This document shows, piece by piece, positions 22,029-33,523 of a stretch of DNA of 64,000 bases. The DNA is from Pelodera strongyloides. Taxonomy: Eukaryota; Nematoda; Chromadorea; Rhabditida; Rhabditidae. A model generated the notes under the pieces. The model was given only the letters and a program-made list of their open reading frames with translations, made no database searches and was not told the origin of the DNA. The stretch's first letter is position 1, and each line of letters begins with the position of its first letter. The stretch lies in contig JAANDG010000183.1 in NCBI GenBank assembly GCA_036852015.1, positions 1 through 64,000 on the forward strand, given 5' to 3'. The translations under genes were made by a program, and so were the position numbers.

Positions 22029-24441
22029 GCACAAAATGCAGTCAAGAAATCAAACTTGGAAAAGTTTGATTTTGTTAAAATTCTATTTTTACGGCTTGTG
22101 ACATCATCGTCTACTTGACCAAAGTAGCAATGTAGAGTGAACGAGTCAAGGAAAGGGGGTTTACAACGTACAAGCACCTTTGGCCTCGGTATTGTTTGGT
22201 TGGCGTTTGGGAACCACAGTTTACGTCACGTGCAAATAGTTTGATCTGAATTGAGCAACTGTATCGAGACCGATTATTACTATGTTCTGGCCGTGTGTTT
22301 TGCGCCTAATAAATGTGCTTTCGCTCCAAGCTGATCACTGCTGTGCTACATAATTATATTCTGTTACGTAACGGTGCATAATTCTTGGTTGGGATTAATG
22401 CGCACAACGTACAAGTTCTGAACACCGAACAACTACATATATAATACCCATCCAATACTGGACCCTTCGCGTGCCAGTTTGGATTTTGCAACATGCTAAA
22501 GAAGAATACATAATCGTTGAGTGTAATAGCAACTGTAACGTAGTGAGAACTGCGTTATATAGCTGTGCCAAAAAGGGAGCTCTGCCACCGCTTGGCGGAA
22601 GGCCCGCACTTGGCTCAAGCTGCATAGCTCATATGTGGCGCGCATGTGGCTCACGCATCTCCCCTGTGTATACGCCCTTTCGCACCCATCCGTGGCGCAC
22701 GGCCCCTTCTGCCGGGACGTTTCTTCGCGAAGCTTGCGCAGAGTTTCATCAGTGAATTGCGTTTGACTATCATTAGAGAAAATCAGTCAAATTGACCATC
22801 CAATGCCGCAGTATATTTCCGCGTGAATTTCAATTGAAAAAAAACGGCTACCACACATTATATTGTGCTTTGGAGTAAGTTCATCGTGAGAGTACAAATC
22901 ACACATTTATTATTTGAACTACAACCACTCTCGTGGGAAAGTAAGAATATCGAAAACGCCTATTGTTTACAAATTTTAATAAGAAACACACACGTGTTTC
23001 ATTTTTGGTTTGCTCAGGCAACTACGTGGTAAACAAGTAAAATTATATATTAACAATTATTGCAAAATTTCAAATTTCAAATTAGTGTTAATATAAAACA
23101 ACAACATGTCACTGCGTTCACCAGACACGAAAAAAACATCGTCGGTGCATTGTGTAGATAATTTTTCCTACGATAATTAAAAAGACGACATATTTCTCGA
23201 CGGACTGCCGTATTCCGTTGCAAACTAATTAAGGATCTGACAAACATGTCGCAATTAATTTCGTCGTGCTCGCAGAAAAAAACTTATTACTACGTAAAAT
23301 TATCTTCTTCTTTTTTTAAGAAAACAAACAATATATCACATTGAAAATGCGGAAAATATTAGCTACAATAGATTCATCAACATCTAAGGTGTCATGCAAA
23401 TATGTTCCGTTTATTTATTTGCCCGTTGCCTATGGATTTTACATCGGCTGAATAAAATAACAAGATAACCAATAATCAATAAATAAGAGAGAGAAAGTAG
23501 GAACTAAATTAGGGTTTCATGCCGAGTGCTACCTCAGTGGACATACATCATTAGTGACTTTTTAGTGTAAACGGAAAGAAGTAAAATTTGGGTGCTGGGA
23601 CCTAAATCATAATATTTAAGATTTTGGAATATAATAGTGAAAAGTCATAAATAATAAACAGTATGAAAGTAAGACTAAAAAATTTGATTATAAATACCGT
23701 GTCAAACACGGACCTCGTTTCGACCCCTGTCGCAGACGAGGATTTTTGATCAGGGCGGGGGTGCTCGTCAGTGCGAGTGCGACACCCTGATCAAAAGGTG
23801 ATAATAAAAATATATAATATATATTTGTCAAAGATTGTTAAATACAAAGAATAGAAAATGGTGAATGTATGAGTTTAAGTTGATATACATATCTAAGCTA
23901 AGGTACTATTATGCGGGGCGTTGCGTCGCGTTAACAGTGACCTCCCATATGATTAGGATATCATGGGTATGGGTATACATGTCTGTCCCTTATGTGCTTA
24001 TGGGGAACAATTGATTGCCAAAGTAGACCGCACCCATTCAGAGAGAGATTTAGCAGAAGGCCTGTACTTGTGAGGTATAATGGGATAAACATTAAAACTT
24101 TTTATGTACATGTTGATAGCAACAACATTGGGGTAGCCGTTCTTGATCAGTTTATCACAAAATTCAATTATTTTAGATTTAAAAAGGGCTAAGGTCGACG
24201 TATAACGGCTAAAAAAAGTAAAAACCAGCGTAAAATAAGGACAACATACGCAGAGACATCCAAAGACATTTCTCTTGGGGAAAGCAATTCAAACTTAAGA
24301 AAAATGAAGATTGGATAAAGTTGTTTGTTTCAAGTAGTTTTTCTTCTAAAGGAACCTATAGTAGATAGCACACACACTTGCACATACAGGGTTAACAACT
24401 CTGCGCAAATCTGTTATGAAAAATCGGCTTTGGATTCCATT
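22029..24441. other. No supported gene; GC-rich island and twin hairpins
   Basis: Mostly AT-rich. A GC-rich patch at 22,560-22,740 has no convincing coding frame. Two adjacent strong hairpins at 23,713-23,796 are described separately. Confidence 0.45.
23713..23796. other. Two adjacent stable hairpins (possible structured RNA or element core)
   Basis: Hairpin 1 (23,713-23,741): CCTCGT pairs with ACGAGG, with an inner CGAC/GTCG stem. Hairpin 2 (23,743-23,796): TTTTGATCAGGG pairs perfectly with CCCTGATCAAAA, with inner GGTG/CACC and CTCG/CGAG stems. They are GC-rich islands in AT-rich DNA with no ORF. The second ends in TCAAAA rather than a T-run, so it is not a clear Pol III terminator. Confidence 0.6.
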
Positions 24442-24604
24442 ATGGGGTTTCAATTGTTTTGAAATATGCGAAAATTTACCGTATTTTGGAACTACACGAG
24501 AATATTTTTTTTAATTTATATATTATATGCAGCTTCGTGCAAAAAACGGTAGTATTGACAGAATCACACCAATTTTTGGGATACTTTGAAACTTTGAAAC
24601 CCAT
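24442..24604. mobile_element. TA-type palindromic MITE (ATGGGGTTT family)
   Basis: Begins ATGGGGTTTCAATTG and ends TTTGAAACCCAT, followed by TA. It shares TTTGGAACTACACGAGAA and GACAGAATCACACC with the 16,146 and 46,509 copies. 163 bp and partly diverged. Confidence 0.8.
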
Positions 24605-25286
24605 TACAGTTCGTAATGTTTCTGAAATACTCCACTTTCTGCGAGAGACAATGGCTTATCTGCATAATTTGTTCAAAAACACTTTCTAGCTCCCAAATCA
24701 CCGACGAAAACAAACGTTGAAAACAAACGCTTCAATGAATAAGCTAGGATTTTTTATATCTTTTTTGCTTATCTAATTATCTAATGCTCCTCATTTTTGA
24801 AAATTTGGCTACGTCTAAGCAACTTCCCGCACGGCGTTTCCTAAACTCTTTTAATTCTCGTTTATTATTCTTGTGCTGCTTTCAGTATTCTCTACCGTTT
24901 CCCCGCTGATATTGAAAATCATTACATATTCCCATTTCTCAATAGAATATCGATGACAAAGCAGAAAACAGTTACACGCAAAAGAAAATAGTATATAAAA
25001 CAAGGACGCATAGAGAAATAGACTTTATCGAGTATGGATTATAGCAAAGACATAATATATTAGAAATGCAAGAAATTTTCCATATTTGACCCCATTTTTC
25101 CAATGTATCGATGGACGATTTTGCTCGCAATGTTACCATATCAGGTGAGGAATGTTTATTTCCGTATGAATTATGATTTTTTTATTAGTAAGTTTATTAG
25201 TATTAATTTTACTAGTTTGAAAAGATTTCGATAGCGCTGATGAACTTGTATGCCTGATCATCTACTTTGTTGTATCTTATCGAATC

Positions 25287-26030
25287 ATGGAGGCACGTTG
25301 CAAAATTCTATTATATGTTGTGTACGCATTGGGGTTACTGTACGCTTCGAGTTCTGGTTAAGTCTGGTAGGATACGAATGTTTAGTTCGCTTTTTCCCTT
25401 ACGCTCAATAATTTTTTCTGCTTCAGCAGTGTTCTCCGATGTATTGAAATTTGGTCAAGAATTTCTTGGAAACCTCCTGAACGAGTTTGTAAATCAAACA
25501 AACGACAATTTGGATCACACGAAAAATGGTATAAAATAGTTAATTATTAGTGAAAATTGAAATCTATTGAGAAATCTTTATAGCTTATAAGAGACAATAA
25601 AATGCTAAGGTTAGGTTCGGTGATGGAGAAATGTATTTTTCTGATGGCTTTGCAAAAAAAACTATGCTTCTAAACAAAAAAAAACTAGGCAAAAAACACA
25701 ACAATGTCCATTTCCGGCACCAACAAGATCCCAACTCCAGATTTCAAAGTTGATAAGTGTATTGTTTATCAAATGTTTAAAATATTGGCAAAAGATGTCA
25801 AATGTTGTGGACCTCGGCATTGTTTGCCATTTGTGGAACAACATCCATCGACTAACGTAATTAAATCGTACTCAATTTCTGAGTTCAATTGGCAATTAAT
25901 CTTCAGTATCTCATTTCGAGAAAAGCGTGCTTGCGTATGGGTAAAACGTAAAATAACAACGTCTGATCTCCTAGAGAACATTGTATTTTTGATGGCGAGT
26001 TGCATAGAAGTTTCCAAAAAAGATAGCTGA
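25287..26030 (+). CDS. Candidate secreted protein, three exons (or 5' exons of the 7TM gene)
   Basis: Exons 25,287-25,356, 25,427-25,528 and 25,741-26,030 join in phase (70+102+290 = 462 nt, 153 aa). Introns are 70 and 212 bp with GTTAAG/GTATAA donors and CTTCAG/CTCCAG acceptors. The start MEARCKILLYVVYALGLLYA is a strong signal peptide. The mature part has a predicted N-glycosylation site (NQTND) and a cysteine cluster VKCCGPRHCLPF, fitting an extracellular domain. No family recognised. Exon 3 also offers phase-1 donors, so it could instead splice to 26,832 and form the ectodomain of the 7TM protein just downstream. Confidence 0.4.
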
Positions 26031-26284
26031 CGACGAAATTTTTTCTACGCAGTTTTTTGTAGGATAGAAAAGAATTTTTAGAAAAAGAAGTCCTATAAAC
26101 TTGTAATAGGCGCCTGAGCTCACCGCCAGAAAACACTACGGTGCATGTGTTGCCGCGCGTGTACGAACATGGTATTGTTGAGATACGATCCATCATGGGA
26201 GAAGATTATAGACAGAAAGGGTAGATCTTCGAGCATTTACGACTCCCGGTATAAACATCAGTCACAGATGTAAAATTGTCTTTA

Positions 26285-26322
26285 CTGCCAACGTTTCGTC
26301 ATTACGACATCATCAGGCCGGA
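26285..26322 (-). ncRNA. Hammerhead-ribozyme-like core motif (Penelope-type remnant?)
   Basis: On the minus strand the order is CCTGATGA, a short GTC/GAC stem, then GAAACGTTGGC. The CTGATGA...GAAAC arrangement is the conserved core of hammerhead ribozymes, and GAAACGTTGG is familiar from Penelope-like elements of animals. Stem II would have only 3-4 pairs, and the partner strands of stems I and III with the cleavage-site nucleotide could not be identified. It is therefore a motif match, not a demonstrated ribozyme. No Penelope reverse transcriptase is nearby. Confidence 0.35.
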
Positions 26323-26831
26323 TTGAACATGGTATTACTAATGACATATTAGTTGGTGGATACAATTTACAAATCAGCATAAGTACCACACCTAAACTTG
26401 GGGAAGGAACTATTTTCTTATATGAAACTTTTTTTAGAAACTGTCGATTTTCTGTATGCATTTCGTTCTCTATCCCTACAACTTTTAAATCTTACCGATG
26501 TGTACAACAAAAGGATTTACTATGAGGTGAGACGAATTGGAAAGTTTGAAATAACTCAAGAAATATTAAGCACGGTGTTTTGCAATAAAATAAAAATAAA
26601 GTATCCAAGAAGGCTAATTGTTAGTTACAGTTGTTGCAAATAAAATTTTAAATTGACTTTAAGAACACTGTACTTATAAAAAATTAACTTGTAATTAAAT
26701 GGCATTTAATTATGAAAAAAAAAAAGAATCTGAAAAAATGCAAGGCAGTCTCATTTTCCATATATAATTTTTTTGTTCAAATTTCATCTGTAGAATAACG
26801 TTTTTTGTATTTTTGTATTTTATTTTTACAG

Positions 26832-26998
26832 TTGAAGTTGTAACATGTGTTAATATTGTTTGTTTCAATACTTCTGTAAAAAACTGTCTTCACTGTGAGA
26901 GTAACAATAATAATAGAATTCAGTTTTTAATAAAACAAAAAGTCCTACAAAATCACAACAAATCGAGTCCCAGGTGGTTGATTGGTCTCCGGAAACAT
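26832..26998 (+). CDS. Possible ectodomain exon of the orphan 7TM gene
   Basis: After TTTTTACAG the frame is open for 55 codons with four clustered cysteines (VVTCVNIVCFNTSVKNCLHC) and ends at CAT|GTATGC in phase 0, matching the start phase of the next accepted exon at 27,173. An earlier open segment at 26,438-26,526 (TVDFLYAFRSLSLQLLNLTD) has a good acceptor and a GTGAGA donor, but its phase does not join this exon directly. Confidence 0.35.
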
Positions 26999-27172
26999 GT
27001 ATGCAATATAAACAAACAAATTAAGCAATTGGGTTAAATAACTAGGCAATTAACCACAGTCATGTATCGGAAGTTTTGACTGTGAATACAAAGGATTAAA
27101 ATTCGTAATAACGGACATCGTTTTTTGAGTAGTTTGGATATGAGTAATTCAATTTTCAAAATGATAAAATAG

Positions 27173-30100
27173 AAAATTAAGGCTCAAAAGCAGTACCTGG
27201 CCTTCGAAAAAGATACGAAAGATTTTCAAGACTCCCTCGTAACTCTGCCAAGATTTCGGAACTTTACAGTCAACGATGCATTGTATGGAGGAGCGACGAT
27301 TTATGCTGGTATTATATTTATATTTTAATATTAAAATTGGTACACTGATACAAATTATTGTACATCCTATATTATTATACATCCTAACATCCTATATTAC
27401 TTGGTCAAAGGGTGGGTATTCTCATCTTTTTTTTTCATTTCATTGCTTAAAATGATTTATATTTATACTGTGTATTATGTGCTCCAAATATAATCAGTGC
27501 ACGGCTACATACAGGTTTCCTGTAAACTCGGGATTCATTTTTTTAGTCAGTTTTCCTTTCAGCTCCTGGAGACAAGATTGACATAATATTCAGCATTTTC
27601 GACTTGATGTTTCTGGTCATGTTTTGGTAAGTGACATCGATATTTGTTCATCGATATTTATGTTGTCCACCTGGCAAAAATATACAAAAAACCACTCTAG
27701 ACCATTTTTGAACGTTTTAATGAAGATACTTCTTGTTAAAGGAGGAGGCTCACGAGTTTTAAGTGTTCGATTCCTTTCCTTTTTCGAAAAAAAAATGGTA
27801 AATAATCACCAATAACATGCATAACCAATCACGGAAATACACCTTCAATAAATTATTTAATTTAAGAAAACATTAATTTAAAAAAAACGACAGTACGTTT
27901 TTAAAACCACCTGTAAAAAGCAAATATGCACGCAGTGTGCATAACAGTAAAACAGGTGTGCCTGTCTTTTGCACTAGAAAGTACATAGGCCTTTCGAGCG
28001 CACTATTTTCAGCAATATATTATCAGGGTCCCTCAGGATTAGCTCGGTCATCTGCAAGGGGGCTGTTGTTTTTGGCTGTGCCTGAAAAATAACTAGAAAC
28101 TACGGTGGTTTTCTTTAATTAATGTTTTGGATAATATTTAATATTTAACTTTAAAGTTTGTTCTGCAGTTTATTTGTGATTATTTACCATATTCTTTCGA
28201 TACAAGGAAAGGAATTGAGCACTTAAATCTCGTGAGCCTCCTTCTTTAAAACAATAAACTCGGATTCTAAATTATGGACCTTATGTCCAATTTAAATTCG
28301 AGTTCTTTCCAAATATTGTAAAACAAACTTATTCTCGTAAAATACAAACCTTTTCCAAAATGAGACAAAAAAAACTTTTATTCAATTTTAGGTATATTTC
28401 ATTGACGATAATGAAAAAGGATTTCATCAAAACATTCTTTATGTTAGTGGCTGGGCCAATGAGTTTGCACACATCGATAAAATGGATTTACTCAACAGTT
28501 TATTGGTCGTGTGGGTGAGTGATGTGGAGATATTTCCGGATCAGGTTCTTCAAAGATACTTCACCTCTTTTTTAACATCTTGTTTTACATCACTTGGAAC
28601 CAGGCCTACATTTGAAATTTCTTTGCAAACGTGTAACCGAGTATCTGGAGAATTTACTTATCATTTTCTGTATAAGATACTTCTTTCAACATCTTATTTT
28701 AGAGGAAACATAACTTGGAACTTGGAACCAGACATAAATTCCAAGCTTCTTTGGAAAAGTGTAATCGAGAATGCAAAGAATTTACTTTCCGCAATTCAGG
28801 GTCAACAACAAAAACATGCTCATCGTGACATTTTTCTGTTTCAAGACCACATCGTTGTTTCTTTCCTTTGGTTCGATTGCCCTGATACTTCTGGCATTCG
28901 CAACCAATTTAAATCGACGACCACCCAGTAAACTGTGAGTTAGGATTCTTTTTTATGTATTTATTAATTTTAGAATTGGTGGGTAAAGCGGGATCCGGCC
29001 GGATAATTCTTTGATATGGTGATATGAGGAGGGATAAACCCTCTCCACATCACCTACCCTCACTAACCAGCCACTCACCAGTATCTAACTAAATATCAGT
29101 CTCCTAACCTTAAAGGATGAGGCTCACGAGAATGAAGTGCTCAAATAGTTTCCTTTTATCGAAAGATGATGGTCTTAAATTCCGAAAGACATGCTTTACA
29201 AAGCAAAGGCTTTTAATTGGAAGGAGTAAATCAATATAAAACAATGAATTCTATAATTTTGGATCGTAGTAAATAGTTGATTTCCATAGTGGGCATGCAA
29301 ATTTTGTGCTGGCTTGCAAAATGACTCGTAAAAAGGTCCTGAGTATCAAATCTCCACGTTCGCCAAGCTGAGACTCTTTAAAATCTGAATCAATTAATAT
29401 AGACATAAAACACGGCACGGGGTTAAACACAACACTAATCGCAAACCTAAAGTCAGTATTGTACAAAGAGTTACAAACATAAAACTTAACATCACGATAC
29501 AAAGCCGAAGTCAGTAAGAAATAAATACTTTTCCGAATAGCATTCACAGAATATTAACACTGGTTAAATAGCAATGGGAACATCCCAAACTTCGACGAAT
29601 AAGAGGTAAGTTATTTAAAACTTTATTTTTAATAGAAACAACATGCAAAATATCGAGATCAAAATGTGAAAGTAACTGAGTGAGAATGCGGTAAAAGATA
29701 GACACGGCTAGAGACTAACTAGCCCTACATGAGAGTGAGTCTACTCAGACGAGAGAATAATCAGGGCGCATTCGAGTTGGGCAAAATGCGCAAATTCCGC
29801 GAAATAATCAGTTCGAGTTGATAGGGCGAGAGATTGTTGACAAATAAGAGAGCCCAGGAAAAAAATGTTTCCAAGACTCTGCGTCTCTCATATGAGCGGG
29901 ATATTTCGCAGCGCGCTAACACTGGCTAACAGTCAACTCGAACTGATTATTTCGCGAAATTTGCGCATTTTGCCCAACTCGAATGCGCCCTCAAAGTGTG
30001 GCAAGACAAGTGTAGCGAAAGTCGAGTGTCTAAAAAGTCGAAAAATAAACGAGCGTAAACTTTTTGCGCGGGAAACTTGGCGCCAAAAATGAGTTAGAAC

Positions 30101-32267
30101 AACCGGGAACAATTATTAATTAAATGAGAAAAAACCCTGCGGGTATCGAGCAATTAAACACAACACAAAATCATTCGAGAACCATATGACCAAAATTAAA
30201 AATGATCAAAACACACATTTCGAATATTATTATTTGGCGGCAAATATTGGTGGACTACGGTAGGTTTGGGAGGGTTTAGGTTTAGAATGCGGGTGGATTA
30301 CTTTAGCTCTTTATATTACATTTTTTATTAAGCGAATTAGCGGTCGGTCACAACCAAAAAATACAAAAAGAGGAGGAGTAAACAACCGTGCGTTGACCAC
30401 TGTTTTCAAACCGTACTTTTACTAGCGAAATTCAAAAATTTTTGTCAACATTTCGTCATTTGGATGCTGGGGTGTGCGTGATCATTTGAAAAGGCCATCC
30501 CTCGATTTTTCCAGGGCTGTGCTAGTATTAAAATCGGCAAATCGCTGAAAGCGAATTTTCCCATACAAAATCGCAAAAAATGGTTGTTTGGGAACATTTT
30601 TGTGCAAGATGCACTTATTTGTTTGTGTTTTTATGTTTATTTTCGTTTATAACTTTTTTCAAAGTATTTTTGGTGAAAAAACCCCAAACCGGGTGGTATT
30701 TCGCTTTATGTATTGGCTACCCTGGTTTAAAATTCTTTGTTTTAAATTGTCTGTGAGTTTGGATAGTAGTTTAAGATGAAATCCAATTTCAAAGAACCTT
30801 TTGCACAAACACATGTATAAGGTAATTTGTAAAACGGCACGTTCTTTCGCTATGCATTATATTTCGTAAAGTTTGTCTCAATAAAAATATATTTTTGTTA
30901 TTTTAGGGACTGGAAGATCTTCTTGCCAATATTTTTATTATGTGTTCTCATTTCCTTGGTGACCGTATGTGGAGGAAGAATCAGGACTTGGTATTGGACG
31001 ATATTTGCCATGCAAATCTTGGCCATGATTTTCCACGCATACACGGCCACATTTGTGAGTTTCCCAGAAAATATTTTGTTGTAATTTAATTTTTGCTAAT
31101 GCATTACGGTAACTTATAGTAATTTCAAGCTTATGCTTAGGTTTAGAAAAGATTCAGATTCGATTACTTTTTATTGAAGGTGTTCTGGATTATTAAATAA
31201 ACGCATATAAAAAAGGAATAAAATTGGGACTGTCTTTCTGGTGTATCGAAGGTTTACCATCAGTCGAGATACTGAAATTAAACCACGCGTAATTCAGAGA
31301 AACTCGATTTAGAAACGAATTTTGAGCATAATTTTGATTTCATACGTATACTAACAGTGGCATTGTAGAAAATAATTTACTCCCAGGAACCTGATACAGA
31401 CAACTACATATCTATAGTGCTGCTGAATGACGCAAATCATTGCAGTACTAAAATAGCAATCCTAATTATCCTACCTTTCGATTAGGTGCTGATTATGTGG
31501 CCATGTAAGATAGCAAGAGTATCTCGGTTTGAGCGCGATGTGGCAGTTGTGCATGCAAAATCAAACCTTGGATGGATATTAATTTATCAATTCTTTGTTC
31601 TTACTCCATTATTAGCGATTGATTTTGGTTAGTTTTTATTCGTTCATCGTTTTATTGTAGAATTTTGATTTGTTCAAATACATTAGCTGTAATTTTATAA
31701 GGAAATTTGTATCATTCACAGTTGACAGCAAAGGTATAAAATAAGTTTCGACTGATGTAACAATTAACTCCGGCCTGTGATATTCATTGTTTTTACAGAC
31801 TTTTATTAGCAACAAAACTGTCTTTCCGAGCATATGATACGGGCTACCGGTGACCGGGTTTAAATTTAAATGTTAAAACGGTATCTTGCTCTACAAAACC
31901 TCGTGTACCGTACCTGCGCGGAAAGATATCACCGATTGTATTTTATTTTTATTTTACTCATAAACTTCGGAAGACTTCAGGGAGCGCCGTAATCGTTTCT
32001 GGGCTAAGCGAAGTTGTCGAACTTTTGGAATGTTCCTTTGCAAAAGTGCCAACGCTCGGCTTTCCGTGTTCAAGGATCTTCTTTTTACTGGACAATTCAA
32101 TGTTCATTAGACCGATGACTATCCTGGGCAGTGCTATGTTACTGATGCCATCCTTCAGACATAAAATATTGGAGGCTTATTTTGGGAAGCAGGTGCTAGA
32201 CTTATTTATGGAAATTTCCATGGACAGCTCTATTATTAATGCAAAAGTGTTAGGCGTGTTTCCATAA
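27173..32267 (+). CDS. Orphan seven-transmembrane receptor-like protein, 5' end unresolved
   Basis: Seven exons join in phase: 27,173-27,308; 27,563-27,626; 28,392-28,514; 28,800-28,934; 30,907-31,054; 31,486-31,627; 31,981-32,267 (1,035 nt, 344 aa plus stop). Residues 1-46 are soluble (LPRFRNFTVNDALYGG, one predicted glycosylation site). Hydrophobic segments follow at about 51-73, 78-101, 114-140, 152-175, 182-206, 226-247 and 278-300. TM3 ends SLFLSFGSIALILLAFATNL then NRRPP, in the place where GPCRs carry a basic motif. The last segment reads DNSMFIRPMTILGSAMLL, then PSFRHKI, a TM7/C-tail layout seen in nematode chemoreceptors. I cannot assign a named sr family. The start lies upstream: exon 1 begins in phase 0 after a weak acceptor (AAATAG) and no signal peptide is included. 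MITEs occupy introns 2 and 4. It converges with the minus-strand gene at 41,476. Confidence 0.65.
27736..28249. mobile_element. Fold-back MITE (GGAGGAGGCTCACGAG family) in 7TM intron 2
   Basis: 514 bp from TTAAAGGAGGAGGCTCACGA to CGTGAGCCTCCTTCTTTAA, with arms extending through GGTAAATAATCACC and its inverse GGTGATTATTTACC. TTAA on both sides. A lone end of the same family occurs at 29,110-29,165. Confidence 0.85.
29110..29165. mobile_element. Solitary MITE end, GGCTCACGAG family
   Basis: TTAAAGGATGAGGCTCACGAG and the following TTTTATCGAAAGATG match the terminus of the element at 27,736-28,249. The other end is missing. Confidence 0.55.
29761..29993. mobile_element. Fold-back element (AGGGCGCATTCGAGTTGGG)
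   Basis: Arms of about 60 bp: AGGGCGCATTCGAGTTGGGC, AAAATGCGCAAATT and ATAATCAGTTCGAGTTGA reappear inverted at 29,925-29,992. No TTAA flanks. It lies in intron 4 of the orphan 7TM gene. Confidence 0.85.
30328..30709. mobile_element. MITE (GCGAATTAGCGGTCGG / GGTATTTCGC ends) in 7TM intron 4
   Basis: 382 bp, homologous over its length to the inverted copy at 49,854-50,246 (shared TTTCAAATGATCA, GATTTTGTATGGG, AAACCGGGTGGTATTTCGC). The left flank is TTAA and the right reads TTAT, so one flank has mutated. The ends are only partly complementary, so the family is better recognised by copy comparison. Confidence 0.8.
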
Positions 32268-33346
32268 AGCATATAGATATGTGTAGCTGCATTGCATCTA
32301 ACTCGGAAACTGTCAAGAAACATCGCACCATGTTTTCACGACCTATAATGCATTTTTTGGTGCAGAAGTGTTTTTTATTTATATTTCTCCAGTGTTAGTT
32401 AAATAATTAAAATTAATTTATTTATGGAAATATGAGTGTCCGATGAACCTGGCTTAGGATGAGCCCTCTTCTTTTATCAAAATATTTAGGAACCAGAAAA
32501 AGGCGATGACAACATTTTCAAATACAGAAAAAAGGGACCAAGTGTGATCACGGACTCCGATTCCGTAATGAGCGATTGAAGATTGAAGTAGATTTATCAA
32601 TCAAATATTTATTTATTTACATATTTATTTATTTTATCGCTGGCTATTTACGACAAAATGAAGAAACTGCCTTTGTCAAGTAATCCACCAAAACGCTGTG
32701 TTTTGTCTCTGGCTTTATTTGTATTTATGTTTCACTTTATGAAGCACTCATTTGTTTACCCTCGATACTTGCGAAAGGTTGACTCAAACGAGGAAAAAAT
32801 GTCGAGCTAAACTCCAAAGTACCAATAAAACTTGTTTACTACAATTTTGTATTTTATGCATTATGCTGCGACAGCAAAAGCTTCATCCGGCAAAACAATC
32901 AACAAACTGATAGTGGGAATGACATTTGAAGGTAGTGAATGCGTACAGTCACGTACTTGGTCACGTATGCGTGTACGAACAGAATCTTTCGGTGCGCACG
33001 GATCTTGCATGAACCACGTAACGGTACATAAACTCTAGGTGTGTGTGCACGCGAACTTATTTTTTTTTAGAACTGACATTTTAAAGGCTAAAGACGAGCC
33101 AAATACATGCAGAAAAAATGTATTTGCATTGAACAAGATGTCCTTTTTTCATATTAGCAGTACATACGATTACAAGGAATGTCTTTGAAAAAACATTTAT
33201 TAAATATTTATATATCAACTACATGTACAAATAACCGTATTACAATGAGTAAAAAAGGAGATCAATGTCATGTCACAAACTACATATTATTTTGGTGGCA
33301 AATTGTGCGTTTCAAGCATGTGAGAAACTTCTTACACGTCCCTGCC
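32268..33346. other. Intergenic, no gene seen
   Basis: AT-rich 3' flank of the orphan 7TM gene up to the array. The ORF at 32,832-33,038 has no splice or motif support. Confidence 0.5.
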
Positions 33347-33451
33347 GACTATATCATAAGCTTCAAATGTTAGTGCAAATGCACAGAGGTCATTAAAGGC
33401 CGCCTCAGCCTAAGTTTTATAAATTTTGGTTGCAAACGAAAAATTGGGGTT

Positions 33452-33523
33452 TCGGTCGAGCGGGGATCGAACCCGCATCTTCAGCTATCCGGGCCAATGC
33501 ATTTACCATTATGCTACCGGCAC
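33452..33523 (-). tRNA. tRNA-like unit (Gly-like scaffold), type copy of the array
   Basis: Read on the minus strand: A box TAGCATAATGG, perfect D-stem GCAT/ATGC, anticodon-type stem TTGGC/GCTGA (two G-U pairs), loop CCGGATA, variable loop of 4 nt, T-arm GCGGG-TTCGATC-CCCGC with a perfect B box GGTTCGATCC, and a TTTTT terminator 13-17 nt past the 3' end. Defects: the acceptor strands GTGCCGG and TCGACCG pair at only 4 of 7 positions, and position 33 is C instead of U. In standard numbering the anticodon would be GGA (Ser), but the long variable arm of tRNA-Ser is absent. The A box, D loop and T-arm resemble eukaryotic tRNA-Gly. Pol III transcription is plausible, translation use unlikely: a tRNA-derived small RNA or SINE head. 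Confidence 0.6.

Noticed and set aside
22471..22755. 94-codon ORF in a GC-rich patch
   Set aside because: Overlaps an opposite-strand ORF, no motif, no splice partner; GC content alone opens the frame.
33452..33523. Functional tRNA-Ser(GGA) genes
   Set aside because: No long variable arm, C at position 33 and a mostly unpaired acceptor stem. Kept as tRNA-like only.
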